From positions 109,966 to 173,965 of the forward strand of contig NW_008708395.1 of the NCBI RefSeq assembly GCF_000327385.1: a stretch of DNA of 64,000 nt, in the 5' to 3' direction. This stretch comes from Lottia gigantea. Lineage: Eukaryota; Mollusca; Gastropoda; Lottiidae. Below are positions 1-11,000 of this stretch, one piece after another. The notes beneath the pieces are model-generated. The model was not told where the DNA came from. It saw only the letters and a program-made list of their open reading frames with translations, and made no database searches. The translations under genes were made by a program, and so were the position numbers. The first letter of the stretch is position 1. Each line of letters opens with the position of its first letter.

Positions 1-98
1 GATCTATCATCATGCATTATCGTATAGCTTATAAACATGATAATATGTGTTCCCTTCATTAAAGATGTAGAAAATATTTTCTGATATATTTTTTTTAG

Positions 99-600
99 AA
101 TTAAGTCTTCATGAAGTGAGAAATGTAGATGCTAACAAGGTAAGTTAGTTTTGTTAATGAAGTCTTTATCAATTATGTTTTAAAAAACTTGATGTCTGAG
201 CCACAAATATTTCCTAAAAAACTTAATATTTCATTGGACAAATTTTCAAAAAAATGTTGGATTCAAATGCATTAAAAGTTCTTCTGTTGAAATACGTACA
301 TTAGAATATCCTCCATTTATTGTTAGATTCATAATGAACAAGCTGATTTTGCAGATTTTAGAGTGAGGTCTAGCAATATTGATTTAAACTAAATCAGACT
401 CTCAAAAGCACTGGAAATGGCATCAGAATATTTTCTACCCAACGCTTTCTATCCTCAATTACCTTCAATTTCAGGTTCGTAATATGCAGATGTCTGATTT
501 TACGGAAGCTTTGAGAAGAATAAGAATAAGTGTTCCCCCCGATTCCTTACTGAAATTTGAAAAATGGAATGAAGAATATGGTGATGTTACGAGGTCTTGA
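99..600 (+). CDS. SPAST: Spastin, last two coding exons (5'-partial)
   Basis: Coding blocks are 99-139 and 475-600, with stop TGA at 598-600. A GT-AG intron (140-474, gtaagt...ttcag) separates them, and the frame is continuous: LSLHEVRNVDANK runs into VRNMQMSDFTEALRRIRISV, ending KWNEEYGDVTRS. This matches the C-terminal tail of spastin as I remember it (human ..RNIRLSDFTESLKKIKRSV..KWNKDFGD..). Spastin is a meiotic-clade AAA ATPase that threads tubulin tails and severs microtubules. The tail is the C-terminal helix region packing on the ATPase ring. The catalytic domain lies upstream of the window. The gene is convergent with SDCCAG8. The residue pattern is distinctive enough to separate it from katanin and fidgetin, though only about 55 residues are visible. 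Confidence 0.88.
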
Positions 601-967
601 AGAATCTTTCATGTTTTATGTCATTTGTACTTATTAAGTTCATAGAACATTTGTAAAAAATTTCATTTCACATGTTACCATATTCTTTCATATTATTTTT
701 TTTCTGTGATTTTAAGGGACTTTTTTCGCTTTTTAGTTGAAGAGTTATTGCAAATATACTTGCATTTTCTCTTATAACTATCATATTTGTAAATTACTTT
801 TTCAAGAATTTCTATTAAAAATAGTATATGAATTTGGCTGAAATGGCTGATGAATTCAATACCAGTTGTTAAGATCACTTTTTAGATGAAAATTCCAGTG
901 TAAGGTTTGTCTGCAATAGATTGATGAATTATAATAATGAATATTATTTATAAGTTATTGTAATAAA
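601..967 (+). other. SPAST: Probable SPAST 3' UTR
   Basis: AT-rich sequence follows the spastin stop codon. The first good AATAAA hexamer on this strand is at 962-967. The true cleavage site cannot be read from sequence alone. Confidence 0.4.
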
Positions 968-1053
968 TTGTATACACATATAATGATCTGGATAATGAAT
1001 AATGATAATTGCATGTATTTCTGTTTTTGAATTGTATTCTCTGTATAACTTAA

Positions 1054-1396
1054 AGATGGGTTCCCTTATTTCATTTATGAAATTAATCTTCTATGAATAG
1101 AAAGTAGAGGTGTTCTAATGACTTTGAAAAATACCAGTTTGTCTCACATGTCCATAATTAATTCATAATTAGCTAAATTAGAAGAGAATTACCAGAAGAA
1201 TTCAAATGAGTGACGATCAAGAAAGGTCAAAAAGTCTTTTTTTGTTTATCCAGACTGTACATACATGAACATTTATGATTTGTTAAAACTCTTTATTATA
1301 TGCAATAATGATTAAGAATACATGATAATTCATTAGAAACACCAATTAATCATATAGTGTGCTAAATTTGACACTAAAAAATAAGGAAACCCATCT
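1054..1396. mobile_element. MITE family A, copy 1 (TTAA-flanked)
   Basis: The ends are inverted repeats AGATGGGTTCCCTTATTT... and ...AAATAAGGAAACCCATCT. TTAA lies at 1050-1053 on the left and TTAT (one change) on the right. The interior is shared with 8416-8770 and 12669-13035. No coding capacity, so it is a non-autonomous DNA transposon. TTAA target duplication is typical of piggyBac-type transposases, but the ends do not look like the textbook piggyBac terminus, so the superfamily is open. Confidence 0.8.
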
Positions 1397-1403
1397 TTAT
1401 ATT

Positions 1404-2517
1404 ATGGAAATGCATTAAAGCTAAGGACTATTTCAGAATAACTGCTTAATTCACTGTATTAAGCTGTAAATAGTATATATCTATCTCAGTGTGTTCACTT
1501 ATTACAAACCTACACTGCTAGTTAAAGTCAACATAAAAAATCATAGAAGTTTTTAGCTTACTTAAAGGGATAGATATTCGAGTCAAAGTATGAGTATACC
1601 TTACATTTTGACCATTCCGCTGTTACTTTAAAATGGTGAGTCTTATAATTCTATTATAAATTGATCAAATATGACGACACTTTTGCTCAAATGGTATTTG
1701 AAATCTAGTTAATTAATTGCTGCAACTAGAGAAGTGTGATAGAAAATTGAACAGGTGTAATTGGAAGCTGTAAGTATACCCAATACTTAAGCAATGCTAC
1801 AAAATCTTTAGAATTATTTGGCCTTTGATATTAAAGGAAGAAGAAACTGTTAATCTTGATTGGTGTATAAACTAAATTTCTTGTGACGTCTTTGGGGTTT
1901 TTTTTGTTATGTGCATGTTTATATAATATATGTGCAAGAAGTGCCAATACAAAACTGTTTTAACCAACTTCAACAGGATATATAACATATAGTCCTTCTT
2001 ACTTAAAAATATTAATAATTTTACAGAGCAATTTGATATCTAGCTGAACCAAAGATCTTTTCTGAAAGAGACATATTTTTTTACACTTATCTCTTAAAAG
2101 ATTTTAAACATTAAATATAATTCAGTAAGGCCTGAAAAAATTTAAATGTTAAACTTTGATTTCCTGTAGGCCTTCTCTAACATCGAATACATCTAAGAAA
2201 CAGTTTATTGATTAATTTCCAAAATAAAAATTCTGTCCCACTCTTGGCCTCTGCAGGGCAAATGAGACCTCGAATGAGTTTGAATTTGACTATATTTCGA
2301 TCTTTGTTTCGTTTTACTACCCTTTTCTTGGTAAAATTATGTCAAAATCAACTTGTTAGTGGTAATACAGCCTAGTTTCTTTTGATGTTTTATTACATTA
2401 TTGAGTATGATTGATATCTAATTAATTATGTCATGATGTAAACCAGAAATTGAAAAGAAATTATGTGTTTGTTGGTACAGGGTATGATAATTGTAGTATT
2501 TCAGTGTATAGGTTATT
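1404..2517. other. Intergenic, nothing recognised
   Basis: AT-rich DNA between MITEs with no convincing exon, RNA gene or tandem repeat on either strand. Confidence 0.5.
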
Positions 2518-2521
2518 TTAA

Positions 2522-2810
2522 AGGGATTGTAAAGAAGTTTTCTATATTTTTTATGTGTATCAGGGACACTGATAGCATCAATTGGCACTATTCCAATTTT
2601 CATTCAGACGTTGTGATTCCTTCAATATCACTAATCGCAACGTCCTTACGTGATACAGCATATTTTGCGATTCGTGATGTCATCAAACGCTGAGGTTTAG
2701 TGGAATTGCAGGAACCACAATCGTCTGATTGAAAATAGGAATGGTGCAAATTGATGCTATCAATGTTCCTGATACACATAAAAAATTTAAAAAACCTGCC
2801 TTCTACCCCT
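2522..2810. mobile_element. Foldback MITE family B, copy 1 (TTAA-flanked)
   Basis: Long imperfect inverted repeats of about 90 bases start AGGGATTGTAAAGAAGTTTT and end in ACCCCT. TTAA stands on both sides (2518-2521 and 2811-2814). The arms contain the conserved words GTGTATCAGG, GATAGCATCAATT and TGCACCATTCCAATTTTCA, seen again at 27150-27451 and in partial copies near 15165, 17435, 28683, 30490 and 43387. No protein is encoded. Confidence 0.8.
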
Positions 2811-2814
2811 TTAA

Positions 2815-2916
2815 TGTAATACTACCTCTTAGAATGGACATAAAATTAAAAGTTTCAAACTTGGCCAAGTATAAAATTTCAATTTTTTGATTGTCCTAAG
2901 AGGAAGTATTTCTTTA
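2815..2916. mobile_element. Short family D MITE abutting the family B copy
   Basis: A palindromic segment of about 100 bp with arms TACTACCTCTTAGAATG and CCTAAGAGGAAGTA is a short relative of the element at 24351-24702. Its left TTAA is the right-hand TTAA of the family B element, so the two share one target site. Confidence 0.6.
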
Positions 2917-3916
2917 AAATTCTTAAAAGTTATTATTGTTATATTAAGTTTATTAAGTTTATTAACTCTTGGAAATATTTATAGACTCTTATTAACCTGA
3001 TACCTTGAAATAAGTTGATATTACATGTGATTACATTACACAATCTGTGGGAGAAATAACATGCATTTGAACCAAACTTTTTAGTGCATCCAAGCCTGAA
3101 CTATGTCAGAGTTGCTCAAATTCTTGGAACTAAATAGAAGCTATGACAATCTGCTAGATCAACATTCATGTTCTTGCAAAGAATTAGATGGTTGTGCTTG
3201 TTTTATGAATAATTTTGTTTCATCATGAGTTGCAATATTCATAAAAAAGGCCTTCATTTATCATCAAGCACTTTTACCTCAGACAAATTAGAAAGTATTA
3301 CAGTAGCCATAGATAGTAATAGCTTATAACCACATGGTATAAATATTACCTGTAGCCTTTATAAGAATTAAACCACTGCACATTACCTATTTTTATGTTG
3401 TCAAATATTTATCAAAGATACTCTTGTAACCAGTGTTATGTCTATGTGTTTGTTAATAGAGTGGCTAAATGGAGGGTTTAAGGGGCCAAGCTTTGTGTAA
3501 ATTTGTAAAATTTTGAGAATTATTAATATATATCTTTATAGGTGTCAACAAAACCTGTAGATTTGTGTTCAATGGGAGAAAGGATTATGAAATTGCTCAT
3601 AAGCTACCACAGCTTCTTTGAGAAACTTTGCACTCTGCAAAATATATTCAAATTTTTCTGAAAAAAGCTTGAATGCACCCTTCGTTAGACCTTTGCCAAA
3701 TCCTATATATAATATACCTTTGATATTGTAAACATTGCTATTTGCAGGCAGCATTTGTGTTTTTGTTACTTTTTTTCATCATATCAAGTATGGCTTTTTA
3801 TAATTCTCTGTATGGATGGTTACTTTACTGTTGTTATAGTATATAATAAATTTTTAACTGTTTTTTTGTAAAGTTTGAAACTTACTCTTTCCTCTGACAG
3901 ATATTTATATCACAGT

Positions 3917-4080
3917 GATGCAGTGATTTGATTGGATTGTACTCCAGAAAATACAGCTAATCAGGGGCCTCGACAGAAAGACTGTACACATTATGGCTTA
4001 CTGTTTATATACTTTCTGTCGAGAACACTGATTGACTGTATTTGCTAGCTTAAGCTAACAATCCAATCAAATTGTTGCAT
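3917..4080. mobile_element. Short MITE with 21-bp terminal inverted repeats
   Basis: GCAGTGATTTGATTGGATTG at the left is mirrored by CAATCCAATCAAATTGTTGC at the right, with an internal TTTCTGTCGAG/CTCGACAGAAA pair. Its right end and flank resemble 60375-60480, which carries the same CAATCCAATC and TTCGTAATAGCTTGA words. Confidence 0.65.
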
Positions 4081-4353
4081 TTACAATTCTCATGATACAA
4101 GAAGGTAGCTATAGCAGTCAAGGTATAAGACAAAGTTCGTAATAGCTTGATACTGTAAAATAAGGCCAGATATAGTCAACAAGTTTTGGATAAGTTATTA
4201 TGTGATTTTTAAGTAGAATAAAAAGCTATATTAGAATTTTTGGTGGCTGAGGGCAAATCACTTGCGTAACCAACAAAATTTATAAATCTTCTGGTCAAAA
4301 TGTACAAACCTGAAATTAATGATTAAAATAGTTAGTAAATTTTTTTGTAAACA

Positions 4354-4450
4354 AGGGGTGCGCATTATACACGGGTAAATGGATTTTTCCCGATTTTAAT
4401 GGGAAAAGGAAGGGGTGCGCATTATACACGGGTGCGCATTATATTCGGAA
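4354..4450. mobile_element. DNA-transposon terminal repeat remnant
   Basis: GGGTGCGCATTATACACGGG occurs twice (about 4358 and 4414), followed by GTGCGCATTATATTCGGAAA. Such GCGCATTATA end motifs are typical of mariner/pogo-like element termini in invertebrates (general knowledge). Only one end is seen. Confidence 0.45.
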
Positions 4451-4794
4451 ATATACAGTAAATTTGACAGAATGCTAAATCATTTTTTTTGGACTACATC
4501 TTCATGAGATTTGGCTACTTTAAGCCTAGATGAGATTACAAATTTCCATTGGCTTCATAAAGTTCAGGCAGCTTATCATTATGTGTAGGTTGTGAAACGA
4601 AATTTGTCTAATTGGAGGGATTATAAAACTAAGAATAAAATCACTTTACTAGGAGAGACGAAACCATATCATTTATTTTTTTCTTATTTCTATTCTTATG
4701 TGTTCATGTGTATTTTTTCTTGCCTTATAAATTTTTTATTTTTTTTAAATTAGAAATTATCAACAGCATTGTCTTTCTGTAAATTTTGGACAAA

Positions 4795-5115
4795 AATAAG
4801 TTTGGAAAAAAGCTTGAACAAAAAATTTTTTCAATATTTTTTAAGAGAATTGTAATATCAGCCTCAAAGTAGTTTACATTGAAAAGAAACTCATTTCCCT
4901 CCTAGAAATTTCAACCCCAAAAAGTCACAAATTTTCGATGAAAATGGGCCTCTGTAAAAACAAATTTTAAAGACAAAATGTGTGCTCATGTTTATATTTT
5001 TATCAAATCAAAGATATTTTAAGACTAACAGTACTTTTTTGAGGCTGATATTCCAATTCTTATAGAAATAATAGAAAAAATTTAAAAAACTTTTTACTTT
5101 GTTCAGACAATAGAT
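4795..5115. repeat. Long imperfect palindrome (foldback element)
   Basis: AATATCAGCCTCAAAGTA near 4855-4872 is mirrored by TTTTGAGGCTGATATT near 5037-5053, and pairing extends outward through the A/T-rich arms to about 75 bases each side. No ORF lies between. Probably a non-autonomous element; family not recognised. Confidence 0.5.
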
Positions 5116-5313
5116 ATGTCTTTTGTGTATTTAAAGCAAATATTAGACAATATAGAAACCTTAATTGAATTTGCCTAATAATCAGCCTTATTTTTAGTTG
5201 TGTGAAATTCTACTTAATGTTTTCATTTGTTGTGTGCAATAACATAAATTTGGCCATCTTACATGTTAATATAGTTATAATTCACATTTAATATCATAGT
5301 GTAGTTCTTAATT

Positions 5314-5663
5314 AAGATGTGGGCACACGAGTGGTCTTGGTCAGATATTTTTGTTTCTGATTCGAATCTTGAGTAAAATCGCGCATGTGCCCATGTTTCC
5401 ACGACAAGATTATCGTGTTGCCGACAGGATTTATAATATCAAACAAGTTTGATAATTGTCTGTGACAGTTTTATCGTCTGCAAGACAGACCGTCATCATC
5501 CAATCAGATTCATTTTCCTTTCAATTGCATGCTCCGCACGTGATTATTGACAAGGTAGACTGGAGATTTTTGTCTCCATGTGTGCCTGTGGCAGTCGTTA
5601 AAATTTGAAGACTCTAATCGTCCACAAAAGTCTACGACAACACCGCTCGTGCGCCCACATCTT
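5314..5663. mobile_element. MITE with terminal inverted repeats AAGATGTGGGC
   Basis: The left end AAGATGTGGGCACACGAGTG is mirrored by the right end CGCTCGTGCGCCCACATCTT. The element is about 350 bp, non-coding and markedly more CpG-rich than its surroundings. No unambiguous target duplication was seen, so the superfamily is unassigned. Confidence 0.7.
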
Positions 5664-7222
5664 TCATATTTGAGATCAATCTTATTATAATGGAGCTGCA
5701 GATGTTTTGTATTTTCTGCAGGTTAGTTCCCTTGCCATACACAATCTGACTTAATTCTTCTTTAAATTATGTTCTGTGAAATTTCAAAAATTATGCTAAC
5801 CAATCAAAAACAGTGACAACTCAAGTCAATGTTTAACAATAATCTGGGTCTAAGAAATCTTTAAATCTTTTATTGAACAAACACAGCAATTGATTGGTTG
5901 AATCAACAGAAGACATATAACAATTTTGTCAGATCGTGGATGACAAGTTGAGCCACCCTTAGAACACAACACTAAACAAAACATACAGATTTGCATTGTA
6001 ATCAGATTGATTGTTCTATGGAATTTTATTCTTCATATTCTGAATAGCACTTATTATTGCACTTACTTTAAGTTTATAATTCTTATTGTTTATTTTTCTC
6101 TCCTGTTTACATGCCTAAAGTTCAATATTGTAAAGTTAACTTACGTACTACGTTTTCAAAACCTGTTGTCCTGATGAGGAATTTATATCTAAAACATGTA
6201 TGGATAGCATTAGATCTTATCAAATTTCTTACATTTGATTTCTTCAATGATTTCACATCTTTCATATTGGTTTAAACTTCTAAATGTTACCAATCCTACT
6301 TCAATTAGATGCAGAGTTTAATTTAGATTGGAAAATTTGATTAACAATATATTCCAGCTAATATTAATTTGACAAATAATCAAGTTCAATTTTGATTTGC
6401 ATTTCTTAAAAATTCGGTAGCAATGCCATATGTTCCTAGTAAACTTGTAAATGTTCTTGCCAATGATGTTCAAATTTACATGAAAAATATACAATTTGAT
6501 TTGATTCGCAGATCGTGGCTAATCGTATGAAATATTGGATCGCAATAGGGGTCATATTGAATCACTAACTGCAATGCGATATCACTTAAATTGAACCCTG
6601 GCATTATATTGCCAACTGAAATCAAACTATCAAAGGGTAAATATTTATCAGTATATATGTAAATTGTGTTACGGTTTTGTTTTGTAATTTAAGCACATTC
6701 CACACAGCTGATTGTATTTATTTGGATTGTGTTGTTGTATATAATACTGGTACGGTATGTGACTTTCTGCTTATACATTCTCTGTGCTAAATTTCTTATT
6801 CTATACAATTTCTTTAAAGATGTTTCAACACTTTTATTTAATAAACACTTGTGTAGATAATATGTTATTTTGTTTTTTCTGTCTTTATATTCCCTTTAAT
6901 AACTGATAGAGCTCACTTTTAGCTACCTGTATCATTTTTCAGAATTAAAATCCAATATCTGGTTCTCCTGCAACTTGACAGAAACATACCACTGTAGTTT
7001 TGTACCTTGGCTCTTAGACAGCTACTACTTGGATGTTATTATGCCAGATTATATGGACATTATGACATTGATATCTGATGACCTTTCCATGTCAGCCCAT
7101 CCAAAATGCATCACTGACAGAATAAGTGAACCAGATTCAAAAGATGCAACAATATTTTGAAAGATTATGCCATTTGTTTATTAATAAATAATAAATCATA
7201 TACTAAAAAACGTAAACAATTA
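5664..7222. other. Intergenic with fragmentary repeats
   Basis: No gene recognised. About 6905-6990 carries a dispersed repeat (TTTTCAGAATTAAAATCCAA and neighbours) also seen near 24235, 24710, 42060 and 62720. About 7080-7120 holds a fragment of the tRNA-derived SINE core (CATGTCAGCCC...CATCACTGACAG). Possible SDCCAG8 poly(A) signals on the minus strand occur near 7173. Confidence 0.45.
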
Positions 7223-7369
7223 TCACAGTAAATAAATAATATTTTTGTAGTCACATTCTGCCAGCCTTTCTGGAATCATGCTAGACATAGTCATGAGGAG
7301 TTCCTTGCCCTTGTTATCAAGAGAGATTGCCTTCAAACTCCAACCAGTGGTGTCTTCTAAATTCTTCGC
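7223..7369 (-). other. Short coding-like stretch, unknown
   Basis: A minus-strand frame of 48 codons runs stop to stop with unusually balanced base composition and a protein-like translation containing TTGWSLKAISLDNKGKELL and then MIPERLAECDYKNII. It begins just after a CTAAG that could act as a splice acceptor. It lies downstream of the SDCCAG8 stop, so it could be 3' UTR, an unannotated exon, or a relic of a transposon or retrocopied gene. I do not recognise a family and there is no visible start codon. Confidence 0.25.
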
Positions 7370-8047
7370 TTAGATAAGAAACCTCCCATAGGACATTAAA
7401 TACACGCGTATAACCTACATATACATCTCTAGTTAAGAAATCTTAAAGACAAATTGCTTGTTGGTTTATGAAACCTAATAGTCCTAATACACGCCTTGTT
7501 TTTAAGACACTGAAAGTTAGGTTCATAACACAAATTACGTCATCCATGATAAGATGGCAACACCATATGAATGAATAGCATATTTGACATGATAAAACAC
7601 TCGCTAAACAGCAAGTAAATGGGCCTAAAACTGCCCTTTCTAAGAAATGTGTGAAGGTAAAATTCATCTGAAAGTATCATTAACTAGCTTTATCAATTCC
7701 AAATTTAATTATTTAAAACATGACTAGTTTAAAGTTAGTGGGATTGGAGAAGGAGGCGCTAAAAACGTTAAGGTGGCCATTTTATGCAGTGACATTACAA
7801 TACTTTTTCAAGGTTTGCACTAAGAGCCTCGTTCTGGATTCAATAAGGCTGACGCGTGAATAATGTCTATAATATAGGTACTTATTTCAATAGACATATT
7901 CCACTCAGTCAAGGGCAGTAATCTCTTAAACTTCAAACTAAGGTCTGGGCTATCAAAAAAAAATATGACAACTACATTGTAACTGTTGAATATACCTTTT
8001 GAATTAGTTGATATAGAAAGCACTGGACGGATATAAAAAATCTTAAA

Positions 8048-11000
8048 CTAATCTTCCTCATCAAAAATACTATGTTCAGGAGAATGGCGATGAATAAACT
8101 CCGAATGTATTTTTAAACCACTGGCTAGATTATCTTCAGTATTAACAGTGTTCAGTATCTCATCTACCAGGTTTCTATTAGGACTACCACTACAAAATGT
8201 CACTACTTTCTTCTTGTCCAGCTGATAGAACTGTGATCTTAAAAATTCTACCTCTCTAGCTAAAATCTGCCTATGTCTTAATAATTTACTTTGTATTCCT
8301 AAGATTTCAACAATCTGAAAAAGAGAAGAATAATACATGTGTAAAAGACTTGTGATTCAAAGCAGTCGACATATTGGGCCAAGCCATGTCGCCCTCTAGC
8401 AGATAATGACCTTAAAGATGGGTTTCCTTACTTTTAGAGTCAGATTAATTGGTGTTTCTAATGAATTATGATGTATTCTTAATCATATCATTATGTTCTT
8501 ATTGCATATATAATTAAGAGTTTTAACCAATCACAAATGTCCATATTTATACAGTCTGGATAAACAAAAAATACTTTTTGACCTTTTATGATCGGTCACT
8601 CATTGGAATTCTGCTGGTAATTCTCTTCTAATTTAGCTAATTATGAATTAATTAATTATGGACATGTGAGACAAACTGGTATTTTTTCAAGTCATTAGAA
8701 CACCTCTAGTTTATATTCATATAAGTATTAGCAATTTCAATTTCTTAAATGAAAATAAGGGAACCCATCTTTAAAGAGCTTCAACTCTCATTTTTGCCCC
8801 ACACCCCTCAAGCATTCTCTCTATATGCACCTTGGTGCTATTATTGACGTATTGCTTGCAACTGTGGTCAGCTTGCTTGATAGTAGTAATTTACTTTCCA
8901 AATTTTTAAACAATGTTTCATTTCATGATATATTTTCATTCATATTACTGAGAGTTGGTAATTTGTACACAAGTTAATAAAGATGTACAAAACCTGTAAA
9001 ATGGTGTACATGATTTGAATCCACTAAAACTTTCAAATTGTTTTGTTGGTTTGAGATGTCAGGGGATCTTAACTTCTAACACTGTTTCTAGAATATCCTA
9101 GCGCTAATATCGTTTTAAAAATATGGCCAGAACAAAGCAACAAACTAATGGACATCCAACTATGTTGTTTTATTTTTAAATGAAAAATTCTAACCTGTTG
9201 AGCTTGATGTTGAGCATGTTCATCCATTATTTTCATTCTTTCAATCATTTTCTCATGTACTCTACCATGTTGATCAGACTGATCATCTAATGTAGCTAAT
9301 CTTAATGAACTCTTTTCTAATCTCAATTTCATTTCTTCATTATCTTTTGATAATGTACCAACTTCAGATCTAAATAAAATGGCGAGGGTTCAAATGGTTT
9401 TGGGTCATATAGGTGCAAAGAGAATTCAAAATGGCGGAGAAGAAAAAAGACAATTTGGAATGCAACATGTTCCGTTTGGTACTATGCGATTGATGGCAGA
9501 ATTGGAAGAGAAGGAAGCTGTTCAGAACTATCCAAGCTTCAGCATAATCTTACAGCAATATCAACAGATCTTCAGTCTTGATGCTGAGATAAGCATTATA
9601 AATGCCTTAGTCAAGGGAAATAACTCTAATTCCCATGCACTGTATAACAATATGTTTCAGGAGATACCAAATTTCTTTTCCAAGTGAATTAAGGAAATAT
9701 CGATGCAAGTAAAAATGGTATTAAAATGGCCTCTGAGAAGAAAACGTATGAAAATTAGTCTCAACTAACCTGTGCTTTTTAGAGAATTTTTCAAGTTGAG
9801 TTGCATGTTTTCTACATTCATCTCTAAGTTTTAATATTAGTCTATTCTGTCTGTTTAACATAACTTCCATTTCTGCTTGAGTTTGAGCTAGAAAAAAAAG
9901 AAAAATTTCATAATGCACAAACACTATCAAAACATGTTTACGAACATGTAAGTTTTCACTCTTGTTACTTGCATTTAATCAGTTTTAATCTATCTTAGTT
10001 ATTGTACGATGTATAATTTTTTTGTTTTTAAAGGGGAACAGTCAGCATTTTCGGGGATTGATTTGAGTCTTTATTGTGCTTTAATAGTCTTAAGAAGTAC
10101 TAAAACACACGAAAATTGCATAATCCCTTCAAATATACCTCAAACTAGAAATTTCACTGTCTATTCCTATATATGTGTTTTCTATATATGGTATAGTCTC
10201 ACTAAAATTTAAGTCGGATTTTTAACTTTCAAACGTGAATAATTATGGATACATATGGATTTGAAAGCTCAAATTTCGACGATGAGCTGTGAACACTATT
10301 ACTGATTAAGTAAGCTAAAAAAAATTTCTGTTTCTGAAACTAAGGTTATGATTGGTCGAATGGATAGTGAAGGGGCTCCTTAAAATTGCAGTACAACACT
10401 AAAAACAAAAATGCTAAACTAAAATTTACAATTTGAAATGTAAAAACAAGTAAAATCTACGGTTGGTATTCATCTGGCCCTACACTTCCAAATTAATCTC
10501 CCTAAAGATAATTATATGGCTTCTTCCAGCACTGATGAATTCTTTTTAGAAGCGCAACTGATATCAACAATAATACAACTGAAATATTTTCACAACTTGA
10601 CCACAAAATAAATGATAAAACTCAAAACTTACAATGTTTATCTTCAAGTTGAGCTAGACAGGCATTGAGTTCGTTCTCACGTTGTTTAGCGTGGTTAGTT
10701 ATAGATTTTAAATCTTCTAATCTAGTTTGTTCTAGACTGTTTTTAGATAGTTTACTTAGATGTAGCTACAATATATATATATATATAACCAAATTGATAT
10801 ACGTAAACAATACAAACTTTTTAATATAAGGATTTGAGATCTTTGACCAAAGTCACGTAACTTGCTTATCAGGTGTGAAGAAACTACAAAAATGAATATT
10901 CTATAGCATGAAGTACAGTTGAGTAATGCATGCTACTTATTCTTGATCTGACTGACAAGCAAATTTCACTGAACCTTGAATTGTTAAAAGCTGTACAAGC

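Noticed and set aside
9379-9687. 102-codon plus-strand frame in SDCCAG8 intron 15
   Set aside because: The composition is somewhat protein-like, but no family is recognised, no splice or promoter signals are seen, and it lies antisense within an intron.
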